Assembly (NCBI GenBank): GCA_029287455.1
Contig: JARFRB010000014.1
Span: forward strand, 1 to 44,878
Length of the DNA: 44,878 nucleotides
DNA from: Pelagibius litoralis
Lineage (GTDB): Bacteria; Pseudomonadota; Alphaproteobacteria; Kiloniellales; DSM-21159
Direction of reading: 5' to 3'
The translations under genes were made by a program, and so were the position numbers. The notes under the pieces are model-generated. The model was not told the DNA's origin and ran no database searches. It saw nothing but the letters and a program-made list of their open reading frames with translations. How positions within the stretch are numbered: the stretch's first letter is position 1; every line of letters begins with the position of its first letter. Of this stretch, positions 16,167 to 26,305 are shown one piece after another.

Positions 16167-17108
16167 ATGATGGCGACGGAACTGTTAATGGTGGCCCCCA
16201 TGATGCCGCATGTCATGGAAGCCTTGGACCGGGACTTCCAAGTCCACCGCTTGTGGGAAGCCGAAGACTGCCAAGCGTTGTTGAGCGAGGTTGGCGGGCG
16301 CGTGAAGGGCATCGCGACGAACGGTCACGCGGGCGCCAGCGCGGAGCTGATGTCAGCCCTGCCAAATCTGGAGGTCATTTCTTGCTTCGGTGTCGGCTAT
16401 GACGGCATTGACGTGGAGCACGCGAAGACCCAGGGCGTCATCGTCACTAACACACCGGACGTCCTGACCGAGGACGTGGCCGACATTGCCTTCGTTCTGA
16501 TGCTTGGCGTCTGCCGCCGCATTCCACAGTGCGACCGCTATGTGCGGGAGGGCAAGTGGCTGAACGGCCCGTATCCCCTGACTGATCGGCTAGGCGGCCA
16601 TACCGCCGGCATCCTGGGGCTTGGGCGCATCGGCAAGGCAATTGCGCGCCGGGCGGAGGTCTGCGGCATGTCCGTTGCTTATCATGGCCGTCGAGAGCAG
16701 ACCGACCAGCCCTACACCTTCTACGCCGACCTTGCCGAGATGGCCGCCGCGGTCGATTACCTAGTGGTCGCTTGCCCAGGCGGCGCGGAGACTGACAATC
16801 TGGTGAACCGGCGGGTGTTGGAGGCGCTCGGCGAGAAAGGCACGTTGATCAACATTGCCCGTGGCTCTGTGGTCGAGGAAAGCGCCTTGGTGGAACTGCT
16901 GCTCGACGGGAAACTGCGAGGGGCGGGGCTAGACGTCTTCGCGGACGAACCCAAGGTGCCGGAAGCATTGTTTGCGCTCGATAATGTCGTTTTGCTGCCC
17001 CACGTGGGCAGTGCATCCAAAGAAACGCGCAAGGCCATGGGTGACCTGGTTGTGGACAACCTGGTGGCGCACTTCGCAGGAAAGCCGGTCCTGACCCCGG
17101 TGACCTGA
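16167..17108 (+). CDS. D-isomer-specific 2-hydroxyacid dehydrogenase (glyoxylate/hydroxypyruvate reductase-like)
   Basis: 313 aa from ATG 16167, which has GGGAGAAG upstream; ATG 16128 adds 13 residues with a poor site. Motifs in order: SCFGVGYDGIDVEHAKTQGVIVTNTPDVLTEDVADIA, NAD-binding GILGLGRIGKAIARRA, INIARGSVVEE (catalytic Arg), GAGLDVFADEPKVPE (Glu) and LLPHVGSAS (His). This is the GhrB/GyaR-type branch that reduces glyoxylate or hydroxypyruvate with NAD(P)H. It is last in the otnK operon, 109 bases after the transporter. It may recycle glycolate or glyoxylate made from the acid sugars processed here (inference). Confidence 0.92.
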   Translation: MMATELLMVAPMMPHVMEALDRDFQVHRLWEAEDCQALLSEVGGRVKGIATNGHAGASAELMSALPNLEVISCFGVGYDGIDVEHAKTQGVIVTNTPDVLTEDVADIAFVLMLGVCRRIPQCDRYVREGKWLNGPYPLTDRLGGHTAGILGLGRIGKAIARRAEVCGMSVAYHGRREQTDQPYTFYADLAEMAAAVDYLVVACPGGAETDNLVNRRVLEALGEKGTLINIARGSVVEESALVELLLDGKLRGAGLDVFADEPKVPEALFALDNVVLLPHVGSASKETRKAMGDLVVDNLVAHFAGKPVLTPVT

Positions 17109-17135
17109 CGCCGTCACTCCGAGCCGCCCTTTCTT

Positions 17136-17195
17136 CGTCATTGCGAGCCGATGGCGTGGCAACGACGAAAGAAGCGCCTTCGGCTCGCGATGACG
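17136..17195. repeat. REP-like inverted repeat between convergent genes
   Basis: CGTCATTGCGAGCCGA (17136-17151) and its near-perfect reverse complement at 17180-17195 (15 of 16 match) enclose 28 bases that hold a second, inner imperfect repeat (TTCTTCGTC / GACGAAAGAAG). A decayed third arm, CGTCACTCCGAGCC, lies at 17112-17125. A 14-base core, CGGCTCGCAATGAC, recurs at 29793-29806 in another convergent intergenic gap. This kind of GTCATTGCGAGC palindrome is a dispersed intergenic element in many proteobacteria (general knowledge). Confidence 0.65.
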
Positions 17196-17228
17196 GAAAA
17201 AGCGGCGGCCGTTCGCCCAGGCCTAAGT

Positions 17229-18194
17229 CTATTTCCGCACCATGTCGTCTTCGATGAAGGCGGAGATGATTTCGTCCATCGACGAGTCTTGAGGAAATCC
17301 AAGCGCCAGGCCGCGCACCGGATTGAAAGTGGCACACCAGCCGGCAACGATCCGCGCGATCGTATCGTCCTTTTCCCAGGAGATGCGCTCAACGACTTCG
17401 CGGCCCGCCACCCGCTCCAAGGCTTCGACCATCTCACCGATGGATACCGTGATGCCCGGCAGGGTGATGCTTCGATTCATGCCATAGGATTCGGCGGGCA
17501 GCTTGTGAGCGTGGAGCAAAGAGGCCAGAACGGTTCTTGGCGAGGCGATCCACATGCGCGCGTCCGGGTCGACCGGGCAGACGGCGGAGTCACCCTGGAG
17601 AGGTTCGCGGATGATGGAGCTTGCGAAGGTGGAAGCCGCCCTGTTGGGCTTGCCAGGGCGGACTACGACCGTTGGCAAGCGCAGGCTACGGCCGTCCACG
17701 AAGCCCTTGCGGCTGTAATCGTTCACAAGCAGCTCGCCCGCGGCTTTCTGCGCCCCGTAAGAGGTCTGCGGATTCAGGGCGGTATCGTCTTGGATCACGG
17801 GGGGGACTTCGCCCCCGAACACCGCGACCGAGCTTGAAAAAATCAGCTTCGCCGGCTCTTCCAGTTGCCGGCAGGCCTCCAGCACTACCCGGGTGCCGTC
17901 CAAGTTGATCCGCATTCCGGTATCGAATTCCGCTTCCGCCTGGCCGCTCACGATGGCCGCCAGATGAAAGACATGGCCGGTAGTCTTGCCGATTAGCCGG
18001 TTGATTTCGCTTGAGTCCGAGATGTCGCCCACAACCGCCTCGATGGGGAAGGCCGCTTGTGGGACAACGGGCTCGACCACGTCGAACAACGCCATTTCAT
18101 CGATTTTCTCGCCCGAGATCTCTCCATCCCGTGCAAGGCGTTCAGCAAGTTTTCGTCCAACGAAACCGGCGGCGCCGGTAATCACTACGCGCAT
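17229..18194 (-). CDS. denD: D-erythronate dehydrogenase DenD
   Basis: 321 aa extended short-chain dehydrogenase/epimerase. Visible: NAD-binding GAAGFVG (7-13), Asp38, HLAAIVSGQAEAEFDTG, FSSSVAVFGG with Ser121/Ser122, and SYGAQK with Tyr146 and Lys150, then LRLPTVVVRPGKPN. This sequence style, with VVVRPGKPN and ASSIIREPL, is that of DenD, which oxidises D-erythronate to 2-oxo-tetronate with NAD. It lies last in a five-gene minus-strand operon, 50 bases after otnI, with AAGGAAAG before the ATG. Together with OtnI, OtnK and OtnC the pathway to dihydroxyacetone phosphate is complete. A uronate dehydrogenase is the main alternative. Confidence 0.88.
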   Translation of the reverse strand: MRVVITGAAGFVGRKLAERLARDGEISGEKIDEMALFDVVEPVVPQAAFPIEAVVGDISDSSEINRLIGKTTGHVFHLAAIVSGQAEAEFDTGMRINLDGTRVVLEACRQLEEPAKLIFSSSVAVFGGEVPPVIQDDTALNPQTSYGAQKAAGELLVNDYSRKGFVDGRSLRLPTVVVRPGKPNRAASTFASSIIREPLQGDSAVCPVDPDARMWIASPRTVLASLLHAHKLPAESYGMNRSITLPGITVSIGEMVEALERVAGREVVERISWEKDDTIARIVAGWCATFNPVRGLALGFPQDSSMDEIISAFIEDDMVRK

Positions 18195-18244
18195 GCTTTA
18201 GTGCTTTCCTTGTTGAGGGTAGACAGGAAAGTGGCTGGTGCCGG

Positions 18245-19027
18245 TCACGAGCCCGTCGCGGCCCGGAACCAATCCAGCCCCTCCTCGGTGGCACCTTTGG
18301 GCCGGTACTCGCAGCCGACCCAGCCCTTGAAACCCAAGCCGTCCATCTGGTCGAAGAGATAGGGATAGTTCACTTCCCCCTGGTCTGGTTCGTGGCGGTC
18401 GGGCACGCCCGCGATCTGCATATGATCGATCAGGGGGAACAAGGCCTCCATGCGCTTTGTGAGGTCGCCCTCCATGATCTGGCAGTGATAGAGGTCGAAC
18501 TGCAGTTTGAGATTGGGGGCGCCAACCTCCTCGATTACCGCTTTGGCCTCGCCCGTGTAGGACAGAAAGTAGCCGGGCATGTCGCGCTGATTGATGGGCT
18601 CCAGCACGATGGTCACACCGTCTTCGGCCGCCCTAGCCGCCGCGCGCGTCAGGTTGCCGAGATAGGTGCGGCGCGCCGTGTCGCGATCCAGATTGGAAGG
18701 CAGGATGCCCGCCATGGCGTGGACGCGGGTATTGCCGAGGACCTTGGCGTAGTCGAGCGCCGTCTCCAGCGCCTGCCGGAACTCCTCCTCGCGGCCGGGA
18801 AGGGCCGTTAGCCCGCGCTCCCCTGCACCCCAATCGCCCGGAGGAAGATTGAAGAGCGCCTGTTTGAGCTTGTGCCGCTTCAGCTCCCTGGCGATATCCT
18901 CGGCGGGAAAGTCGTAGGGGAAAAGATATTCCACCGCCTTGAACCCCGCCGCTGCGGCCCGGCCGAAGCGTTCCATGAAGGGCACTTCGGTGAACATCAT
19001 CGAAAGATTGGCGGCGAAACGCGGCAT
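18245..19027 (-). CDS. otnI: 2-oxo-tetronate isomerase OtnI (hydroxypyruvate isomerase family)
   Basis: 260 aa xylose-isomerase-like TIM barrel. N-terminus MPRFAANLSMMFTEVPFMERF, then VEYLFPYDF, LFNLPPGDW, LEPINQRDMPGYFLS (metal-binding Glu), LQFDLYHCQIMEGD (Asp, His), and GCEYRPKG (second Glu) are the OtnI/Hyi signature. OtnI isomerises 2-oxo-tetronate to 3-oxo-tetronate, the step between DenD and OtnK. Strong ribosome site GGAGGAAAGAG. It lies 22 bases after the FAH-like gene in the operon. A true hydroxypyruvate isomerase would be the alternative, but the neighbours favour OtnI. Confidence 0.92.
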   Translation of the reverse strand: MPRFAANLSMMFTEVPFMERFGRAAAAGFKAVEYLFPYDFPAEDIARELKRHKLKQALFNLPPGDWGAGERGLTALPGREEEFRQALETALDYAKVLGNTRVHAMAGILPSNLDRDTARRTYLGNLTRAAARAAEDGVTIVLEPINQRDMPGYFLSYTGEAKAVIEEVGAPNLKLQFDLYHCQIMEGDLTKRMEALFPLIDHMQIAGVPDRHEPDQGEVNYPYLFDQMDGLGFKGWVGCEYRPKGATEEGLDWFRAATGS

Positions 19028-19049
19028 GTCTCTCTTTCCTCCGAAGCGG

Positions 19050-19898
19050 TTATTTTGCGAAGGCGACGACGTTCTGTCGCTGCTCGCCCAGACCGGCGAT
19101 GCCCAGGCGCATATGGTCTCCGGGCTTGAGATAGACCGCTGGCTTCATCCCCATGCCGACGCCCGGCGGTGTACCCGTGGTGACGATGTCGCCAGGCTCA
19201 AGAGTCATGAAACGGCTGAGATAGCTGATGATGGTCTTGATATCGAAGATCATCGTCTTGGTGTTGCCGGTTTGCATCCGCTCGCCGTTCAGGTTGAGGA
19301 ACATATCCAGGCGCTGCGGATTGCCGACCTCGTCGGCGGTCACCAGCCAGGGGCCAACTGGGCCGAAGGTGTCCGACGACTTTCCCTTCACCCACTGTCC
19401 CGTGCCATGAAGTTGGAAGTCCCGCTCCGAGACGTCGTTGACCACGCAATAGCCAGCGACGTGGTCCAGGGCGGCGGATTTGCTGACGTAGCGCGCGCGG
19501 GTGCCGATGACCACGCCAAGCTCTACTTCCCAGTCGGCCTTCTGCGAACCCTTAGGCAGCATGACGTTGTCATTCGGCCCGATAATGCAGGAGGTGGATT
19601 TCATGAAGACCACCGGTTCCGACGGGGGCTTTACGCCGGACTCCTTCGCGTGGTCGGCGAAGTTCAAGCCGATGGCGACGAACTTCGGCACGGAGGCCAC
19701 GCAGGGACCGATCCGGGGGCGGCCGGGCACCAGCGGCAGGCGCGAAGGGTTGAGGCGCGCCAGCTTCGCAAGCGACCGGGGCGAGAGTGCCTGGCCATCG
19801 AGGTCGGGAATCTTTCCAGAGAGATCGCGGATGCGCCCGTCCGGGTCCAGCATGCCGGGCTTTTCCTTGCCAGGGCGGCCGTATCGCAACAACTTCAT
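19050..19898 (-). CDS. Fumarylacetoacetate hydrolase-family protein, likely 2,4-diketo-3-deoxy sugar-acid hydrolase
   Basis: 282 aa from ATG 19898. AGGAAAGGGG upstream overlaps the stop of the preceding SDR; a longer frame is not supported. FAH fold: KFVAIGLNFADHAKESG, PVVFMKSTSCIIGPND, the metal-ligand stretch DWEVELGVVIG (two Glu), CVVNDVSERDFQ (Asp), and TTGTPPGVGMGMKPAVYLKPGD. The branch that includes 2,4-diketo-3-deoxy-L-fuconate/pentonate hydrolases carries these motifs and cleaves the C3-C4 bond to pyruvate plus lactate or glycolate. Placement right after a DHRS6-like SDR and an IlvD/Edd dehydratase supports that role (inference). It is not the tyrosine-pathway FAH, which is longer. 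Confidence 0.88.
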   Translation of the reverse strand: MKLLRYGRPGKEKPGMLDPDGRIRDLSGKIPDLDGQALSPRSLAKLARLNPSRLPLVPGRPRIGPCVASVPKFVAIGLNFADHAKESGVKPPSEPVVFMKSTSCIIGPNDNVMLPKGSQKADWEVELGVVIGTRARYVSKSAALDHVAGYCVVNDVSERDFQLHGTGQWVKGKSSDTFGPVGPWLVTADEVGNPQRLDMFLNLNGERMQTGNTKTMIFDIKTIISYLSRFMTLEPGDIVTTGTPPGVGMGMKPAVYLKPGDHMRLGIAGLGEQRQNVVAFAK

Positions 19899-19914
19899 CG
19901 TCTTTTCCCCTTTC

Positions 19915-22450
<2,536 letters not shown>

Positions 22451-22638
22451 AAATCGCGGTCTCCTCCCTGAAATGGGCGGGTCGTCGCCCTGTTTGATTT
22501 GAATCCAAAGCTGGCACGAGCACGGCCAAAGGAAAAGAGCTTTGACGATAACAAACCGCCTCCAGGCGAAAGCGGGGCTTGCATGGCCGAGTTCGGCTGC
22601 GATTATGGCCCGGTTCGTCCAAGGGAAGGAAGGGTTCC

Positions 22639-23391
22639 ATGAACAAAATTGATCTCGAGGGCCGGGTCGCGGCGGTTACCGGGGGTGCGCAGGGCATCGG
22701 GCGGGCAGTCGCCGAACGTCTATTGGACTCCGGTGCCGCCGTAAGTCTTTGGGACCAGGACGAAGCGCTGGTTGCTGATACCCAGGCCGAACTCTCATCC
22801 CGCGGCACGGTTCTTTCGCTTCCGCTCGACGTCACCGATTACGAGAGCGTTGAGCGAGTTCTGGGCGAGACCGAAAAGGCACTCGGCGGGATCGACATTC
22901 TGATCAACAATGCCGGGATCGCAGGGCCTTCGGTCCCCGTGGTCGAGTTTCCCCTGGCGCAGTGGCGCCGCGTCATCGAGATCGATCTGGACGGTGTGTT
23001 TCATTGTTGCCGGGCCGTTGTGCCTGGCATGATCGCCCGCGGCTATGGACGCATTGTCAACGTTGCCTCGGTCGCGGGCAAGGAGGGGAACCCGAACGCC
23101 AGCGCCTATTCCGCCGCCAAAGCTGGCGTGATTGCCCTGACAAAATCGCTTGGCAAGGAACTGGCCGCCTACGACATTGCGGTGAACTGCGTGACGCCGG
23201 CTGCTGCCCGGACCCGGATTTTCGAGCAGATCACCCAAGAGCACATAGACTACATGCTCTCGAAAATCCCCCGCGGCCGCTTCCTCGAAGTCGGCGAGGC
23301 CGCCGCCATGATCGCTTGGCTTGCCAGCGAGGAGAACAGCTTCACCACCGGCGGGGCGTTCGATCTTTCCGGCGGCCGCGCGACCTACTGA
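22639..23391 (+). CDS. Short-chain dehydrogenase/reductase (sugar or sugar-acid dehydrogenase-like)
   Basis: 250 aa classical SDR, ATG 22639 preceded by GGAAGGAAGGG. GGAQGIG (15-21), Asp39, NNAGIAG, catalytic Ser144, Tyr157 and Lys161 (YSAAKAG), KSLGKELA, and the C-terminal GGAFDLSGGRATY ending. It resembles FabG-like SDRs that serve as aldose or 2-keto-3-deoxy-acid dehydrogenases in non-phosphorylative sugar pathways. The sequence alone cannot separate these. Divergent placement from the IlvD/Edd dehydratase suggests shared regulation and a role in the same catabolic route (inference). Confidence 0.88.
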   Translation: MNKIDLEGRVAAVTGGAQGIGRAVAERLLDSGAAVSLWDQDEALVADTQAELSSRGTVLSLPLDVTDYESVERVLGETEKALGGIDILINNAGIAGPSVPVVEFPLAQWRRVIEIDLDGVFHCCRAVVPGMIARGYGRIVNVASVAGKEGNPNASAYSAAKAGVIALTKSLGKELAAYDIAVNCVTPAAARTRIFEQITQEHIDYMLSKIPRGRFLEVGEAAAMIAWLASEENSFTTGGAFDLSGGRATY

Positions 23392-23405
23392 GAGTGGGCC
23401 AAGGG

Positions 23406-23425
23406 CCATGGCCCATGGGCCATGG
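23406..23425. repeat. Perfect 20-base palindrome between convergent genes
   Basis: CCATGGCCCATGGGCCATGG reads identically on both strands and holds nested CCATGG and GGCCCATGGGCC palindromes. It lies 14 bases after the SDR stop and 16 bases before the end of the convergent aldo-keto reductase gene. It could fold into a hairpin on either transcript, but no T-run follows, so a terminator role is uncertain. Confidence 0.5.
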
Positions 23426-23441
23426 GCGAAGGGGCGGGGGC

Positions 23442-24449
23442 TCAGCTTCGCGGTATGCGCCCCTCCAGGGGATAGGCGGGATCGCTGTAGCCAGGGGTGG
23501 AGGGATGGCCGGGGGCGACCAGGCTGTCGACCAGGGCCTCGTCCTCTTCGGTGAAGCGGTAGTCGAGTCCGCCGAGATAGTCTCGCCACTGATCCAGCGT
23601 GCGCGGACCCGCGATGCAGCCGGTTACCAGCCGGTTGTTCAAGACCCAGGCCACGGCGAACTGGCCAGGCGTTAGCCCGCGCCCGGCCGCGTGGGCCTTT
23701 ATCTTCTGGGCGATCTCCAAAGACTCGGGGCGCCACTCGGTCTGCATCATGCGCGTGTCCTTGGCGGCCGCCCGGCTATCGTCCGGCGGGGCCGCATCGG
23801 GTGCATACTTGCCGGACAGCACGCCGCGCGCGAGCGGGCTGTAGCTCACCACGCCCAGGCCGTAGAAGGTGCAGGCCGGCAGGTGCTCGACCTCGGGCAT
23901 GCGGTTCACGGCGTTGTAGTAGGGCTGGCTCGCCACCGGCCGGGGCAGGCCCAGCCGGTCGCAGATATTCGCGATTTCCGCGATCCGCCAGGACCGGTAG
24001 TTGCTAACGGCGAAGTAGCGGATCTTTCCCTGGCGCATCAAGTCGCCGACCGCCATGACGGTTTCTTCCAGCGGAGTATCGTGATCTTCCTTGTGGAGAT
24101 AGTAGATGTCTATGTAATCGAGGCCGAGACGCTGGAGCGAGGCATCGCACGCGTCGAACACCCAGCGCCGACTGAGTCCCCTTGCGTTCGGCCCCTCGCC
24201 CATGGGGTTGGCGAGCTTGGTGGCGAGCACCCACCAGTCGCGCTCGGATTTCACGGTCCTGCCCGTGATTTCCTCCGACGCACCGTTATTATAGGCGTCT
24301 GCCGTGTCGATGAAGTTGCAACCGGCATCCCGGGCTTCGCCCATGATGCGGGCCGAGGTTTCGGCGTCTGTGCGCCCGCCGAACATCATCGTGCCGAGGC
24401 AGATCGGAGAAACCTTGACGCCGCTGCGCCCTAAAGTCCGGTAGTCCAT
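23442..24449 (-). CDS. Aldo/keto reductase
   Basis: 335 aa (beta/alpha)8 barrel, NADPH-dependent AKR. Catalytic tetrad Asp48 (FIDTADAY), Tyr53, Lys78 (VLATKLA) and His119 (YYLHKEDHDTPLEET); cofactor region SYSPLARGVLSGKY and a C-terminal GCIAGPRTLDQ motif. The sequence resembles the YajO/YghZ and Gcy-like branch acting on small aldehydes and sugars. The ATG at 24449 has GGAG upstream; frames reaching 24539 carry no site. At the edge of the sugar-acid island it may oxidise or reduce an aldose (inference). Substrate unknown. Confidence 0.92.
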   Translation of the reverse strand: MDYRTLGRSGVKVSPICLGTMMFGGRTDAETSARIMGEARDAGCNFIDTADAYNNGASEEITGRTVKSERDWWVLATKLANPMGEGPNARGLSRRWVFDACDASLQRLGLDYIDIYYLHKEDHDTPLEETVMAVGDLMRQGKIRYFAVSNYRSWRIAEIANICDRLGLPRPVASQPYYNAVNRMPEVEHLPACTFYGLGVVSYSPLARGVLSGKYAPDAAPPDDSRAAAKDTRMMQTEWRPESLEIAQKIKAHAAGRGLTPGQFAVAWVLNNRLVTGCIAGPRTLDQWRDYLGGLDYRFTEEDEALVDSLVAPGHPSTPGYSDPAYPLEGRIPRS

Positions 24450-24503
24450 GGCTCCATCCCTGCTCGATTGTTCGTCGCGGTGGAGGCTAGCGCGGATCGA
24501 TGG

Positions 24504-24537
24504 CGGAGCGCCAGGGCCGGAGCGCCAGGGCCGGAGC
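24504..24537. repeat. 14-bp tandem duplication in the aldo-keto reductase upstream region
   Basis: CGGAGCGCCAGGGC occurs twice in direct succession (24504-24517, 24518-24531) followed by a partial CGGAGC (24532-24537). It lies 55-88 bases upstream of the aldo-keto reductase start. It may be simple slippage or part of the promoter. Confidence 0.55.
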
Positions 24538-24597
24538 AAGGGCGAACCACGAAGAGTTTGTCGAAGGGAAGAGCCGTGCCGCTTTTGGGTCCAGACC

Positions 24598-25107
24598 CTA
24601 GCGCACAGCCTCTTGCGTCAGGATCTGGGGCCGCTGGAAGGTTTGTTGAAACCTGAAGCCGTGGGCCTTGGCTCTGAGTGTCAGGTCGTCGATCTCCGAC
24701 GCGAAGTGGAGGATGCGGATGTCGAGCGATTCCCCAGGCTTCAAACTCCAGCAGTTGGCCGCGAAGCGCTCTTGCACGCCAAGCTGCAGGACCGCGTCGC
24801 AGCGCACCTGTGGCTTTAGCGCAACACCATTGCCCCGCGCGAAGCTATGGCTGCCGCTGGTCACCTCCAGGCGCAGGTCTTCAAGCACGATTGGTCCTTG
24901 GTTCACCAAGGTGACCAAGGATTCCAACTTGCCATTCGCGTTTTCCGTATTGAAGTCGACCTGTGCCGAAAGCTCCGGCCGCTCTCCAAAAAGCCCGGCG
25001 CTTGCTGCCATCGTGATGGCAACCGCGGCGACCACGGCCAGACAGGCCGCTATCGTTATCACCCGTGGCGTCGGCAGTCTCGACGCAATCGCAGACACAC
25101 CCGTCAT
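24598..25107 (-). CDS. Hypothetical membrane-anchored protein
   Basis: 169 aa, not recognised. Residues ~15-37 form one strong membrane segment (VITIAACLAVVAAVAITMAAS), so the rest (~40-169) should lie outside the cytoplasm. That part is predicted mainly beta: LSAQVDF..., SLVTLVNQGPIVLEDLRLEV, LKPQVRCDAVLQLGVQ, SLKPGESLDIRILHF. This resembles a single immunoglobulin-like or CARDB-like beta-sandwich with two cysteines (RCDA and NCWS) that could form a disulfide. No signal-peptidase motif is clear. It stands alone, divergent from the XRE regulator across 475 bases. Confidence 0.65.
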   Translation of the reverse strand: MTGVSAIASRLPTPRVITIAACLAVVAAVAITMAASAGLFGERPELSAQVDFNTENANGKLESLVTLVNQGPIVLEDLRLEVTSGSHSFARGNGVALKPQVRCDAVLQLGVQERFAANCWSLKPGESLDIRILHFASEIDDLTLRAKAHGFRFQQTFQRPQILTQEAVR

Positions 25108-25582
25108 AACGGTTTGGAGATTGCCGATAACTTGACCGGCGCGGGTAGGTTAATTTTTGGACATGTGATGCGAAACTGCAGCAGGGCAGTGACATTTTTG
25201 ATACGCGCCTCGGATTCCCGCGGCTTTTTCAGTTTGCGTAAGTTTACAAAAAATTACATACAATCGCGCGAAACGGAATATGCTTAGGTGTACATGCTCG
25301 GAAAGGAAGCGGCGGCGCGGAGGTTTCCGCGACGCGCATGTGGCCCTTTTCGTGCGGTATTTACCCGGCGTGGGGCCAAGAAGGCGAGCCATGAATAATC
25401 GCCGGCGAAGCCGGGGCTGACTGACGTTGCTTAGGCCCCAGTCCGCGGGGTCTCGGTCGCGGATGTCGTTTGAGGTGTGAGGAGGAATCGAGCGCGGCGC
25501 TTTGCCCGAACCGGGGCGGTTGGCCCTGGAGGATCTGCCGGCTCGTTGCTAGCCACAACTAAACAGGGAGATTGGGATAGCT
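25108..25582. promoter_or_regulatory. Divergent intergenic region upstream of the XRE regulator
   Basis: 475 bases with no convincing gene. Bases 25220-25270 are AT-rich and hold TTTACAAA (25243-25250) in TTTACAAAAAATTACATACAA, a plausible operator or promoter core. The rest (25300-25560) is GC-rich with no recognised motif. The same TTTACAAA box recurs downstream of the regulator gene. Confidence 0.4.
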
Positions 25583-25951
25583 ATGTACCACAAAACGGAT
25601 GTTCATATTGGTCGCCGTCTGCGCGAACGACGCATGGCGCTTGGCATGAGCCAAGCCGAGCTCGCCGAGGGGTTGGGCATCAGCTTTCAGCAGGTGCAGA
25701 AATACGAAAGCGGAGCGAATCGGATCAGCGGCAGCCGCCTGTGGGATATCGCGAGCATTTTGCAAACGCCAGTCAGCTATTTCTTCGAGGGCCTCGAGGA
25801 AGCGCCGGTCGAGGCGGGCGAAGGTGGGGCTTCGAGCAAGCCTCTGGACAGAAACACCCTGGAATTGGCGCGCGCCGTCAACTCCATTCCCGATGAAAGC
25901 GTGAAGACTCAACTGGTGCGTCTGGTGAAGGCATTCGCGAAAGCGAGCTAA
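25583..25951 (+). CDS. XRE-family transcriptional regulator (PraR-like)
   Basis: 122 aa. Residues ~8-70 are a HTH_3 domain: VHIGRRLRERRMALGMSQAELAEGLGISFQQVQKYESGANRISGSRLWDIASILQTPVSYFFEGL, with the recognition helix around SFQQVQKYESG (read here in two overlapping parts). The layout, including YFFEG after the domain and a short acidic linker, resembles alphaproteobacterial PraR-type regulators. The C-terminal helix (LARAVNSIPDESVKTQLVRLVKAFA) is typical of that group. GGGA lies about 10 bases before ATG. TTTACAAA boxes lie on both sides of the gene, so self-regulation is possible (inference). Confidence 0.9.
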   Translation: MYHKTDVHIGRRLRERRMALGMSQAELAEGLGISFQQVQKYESGANRISGSRLWDIASILQTPVSYFFEGLEEAPVEAGEGGASSKPLDRNTLELARAVNSIPDESVKTQLVRLVKAFAKAS

Positions 25952-25959
25952 CGGCCGTC

Positions 25960-26066
25960 GCCCGCCAGAGAGTTTTGGCTCACTTGGCGGGCCGTTCAGG
26001 AACCGGTTTTCATTCAGTGCTGAAATCAGGCACGCCGCCGCGGGCTCTCCACCCAGAGCGGCGTGC
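25960..26066 (+). terminator. Two hairpins downstream of the XRE gene
   Basis: GCCCGCCA (25960-25967) pairs perfectly with TGGCGGGC (25985-25992), and GCACGCCGC (26030-26038) pairs perfectly with GCGGCGTGC (26058-26066). Both would be stable in RNA. Neither is followed by a T-run, so they may act as processing or Rho-region hairpins instead of intrinsic terminators. A weaker stem GCCAA/TTGGC at 26141-26159 is followed by AATATTTTTT and looks more like an intrinsic terminator. Confidence 0.45.
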
Positions 26067-26305
26067 GTTATGCCGGTTGATTTACAAATTCATCAGCCAA
26101 TTCATTCCGTATCAAATTTACAAAATCTGATTGTGAATAAGCCAATCGACTGAGTTGGCAATATTTTTTATCATTTTAAACTCTCTTGTATGTGCATAAA
26201 ATCGCTCAGGAATTTTTGTAAACGGGGCCGTTTTTTAACGGTTTGCTCGTAATTCGCCTTTAGTCTTCCGTTATACCTCGAATGGTGCATGGGGACGGAA
26301 CGACG
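26067..26305. promoter_or_regulatory. AT-rich regulatory gap with repeated TTTACAAA boxes
   Basis: About 240 bases, much AT-richer than the surrounding genome, between the XRE gene and the PAS-like gene. TTTACAAA occurs at 26081-26088 and 26117-26124 and inverted (TTTGTAAA) at 26215-26222. CCGTT-TTTT-AACGG (26228-26241) is a compact operator-like palindrome just upstream of the next gene. No gene is seen here. Confidence 0.5.

Noticed and set aside
15425-16312. 295-codon minus-strand frame opposite the EamA gene
   Set aside because: It lies antisense to a clear ten-helix transporter and shows a polar, His/Arg-rich shadow composition.
22530-22550. Sigma-54-like GG-N10-GC spacing in TGGCACGAGCACGGC between the divergent SDR and IlvD/Edd genes
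   Set aside because: The -12 element lacks the TT of TTGC and no enhancer-binding regulator is nearby; too weak to call.
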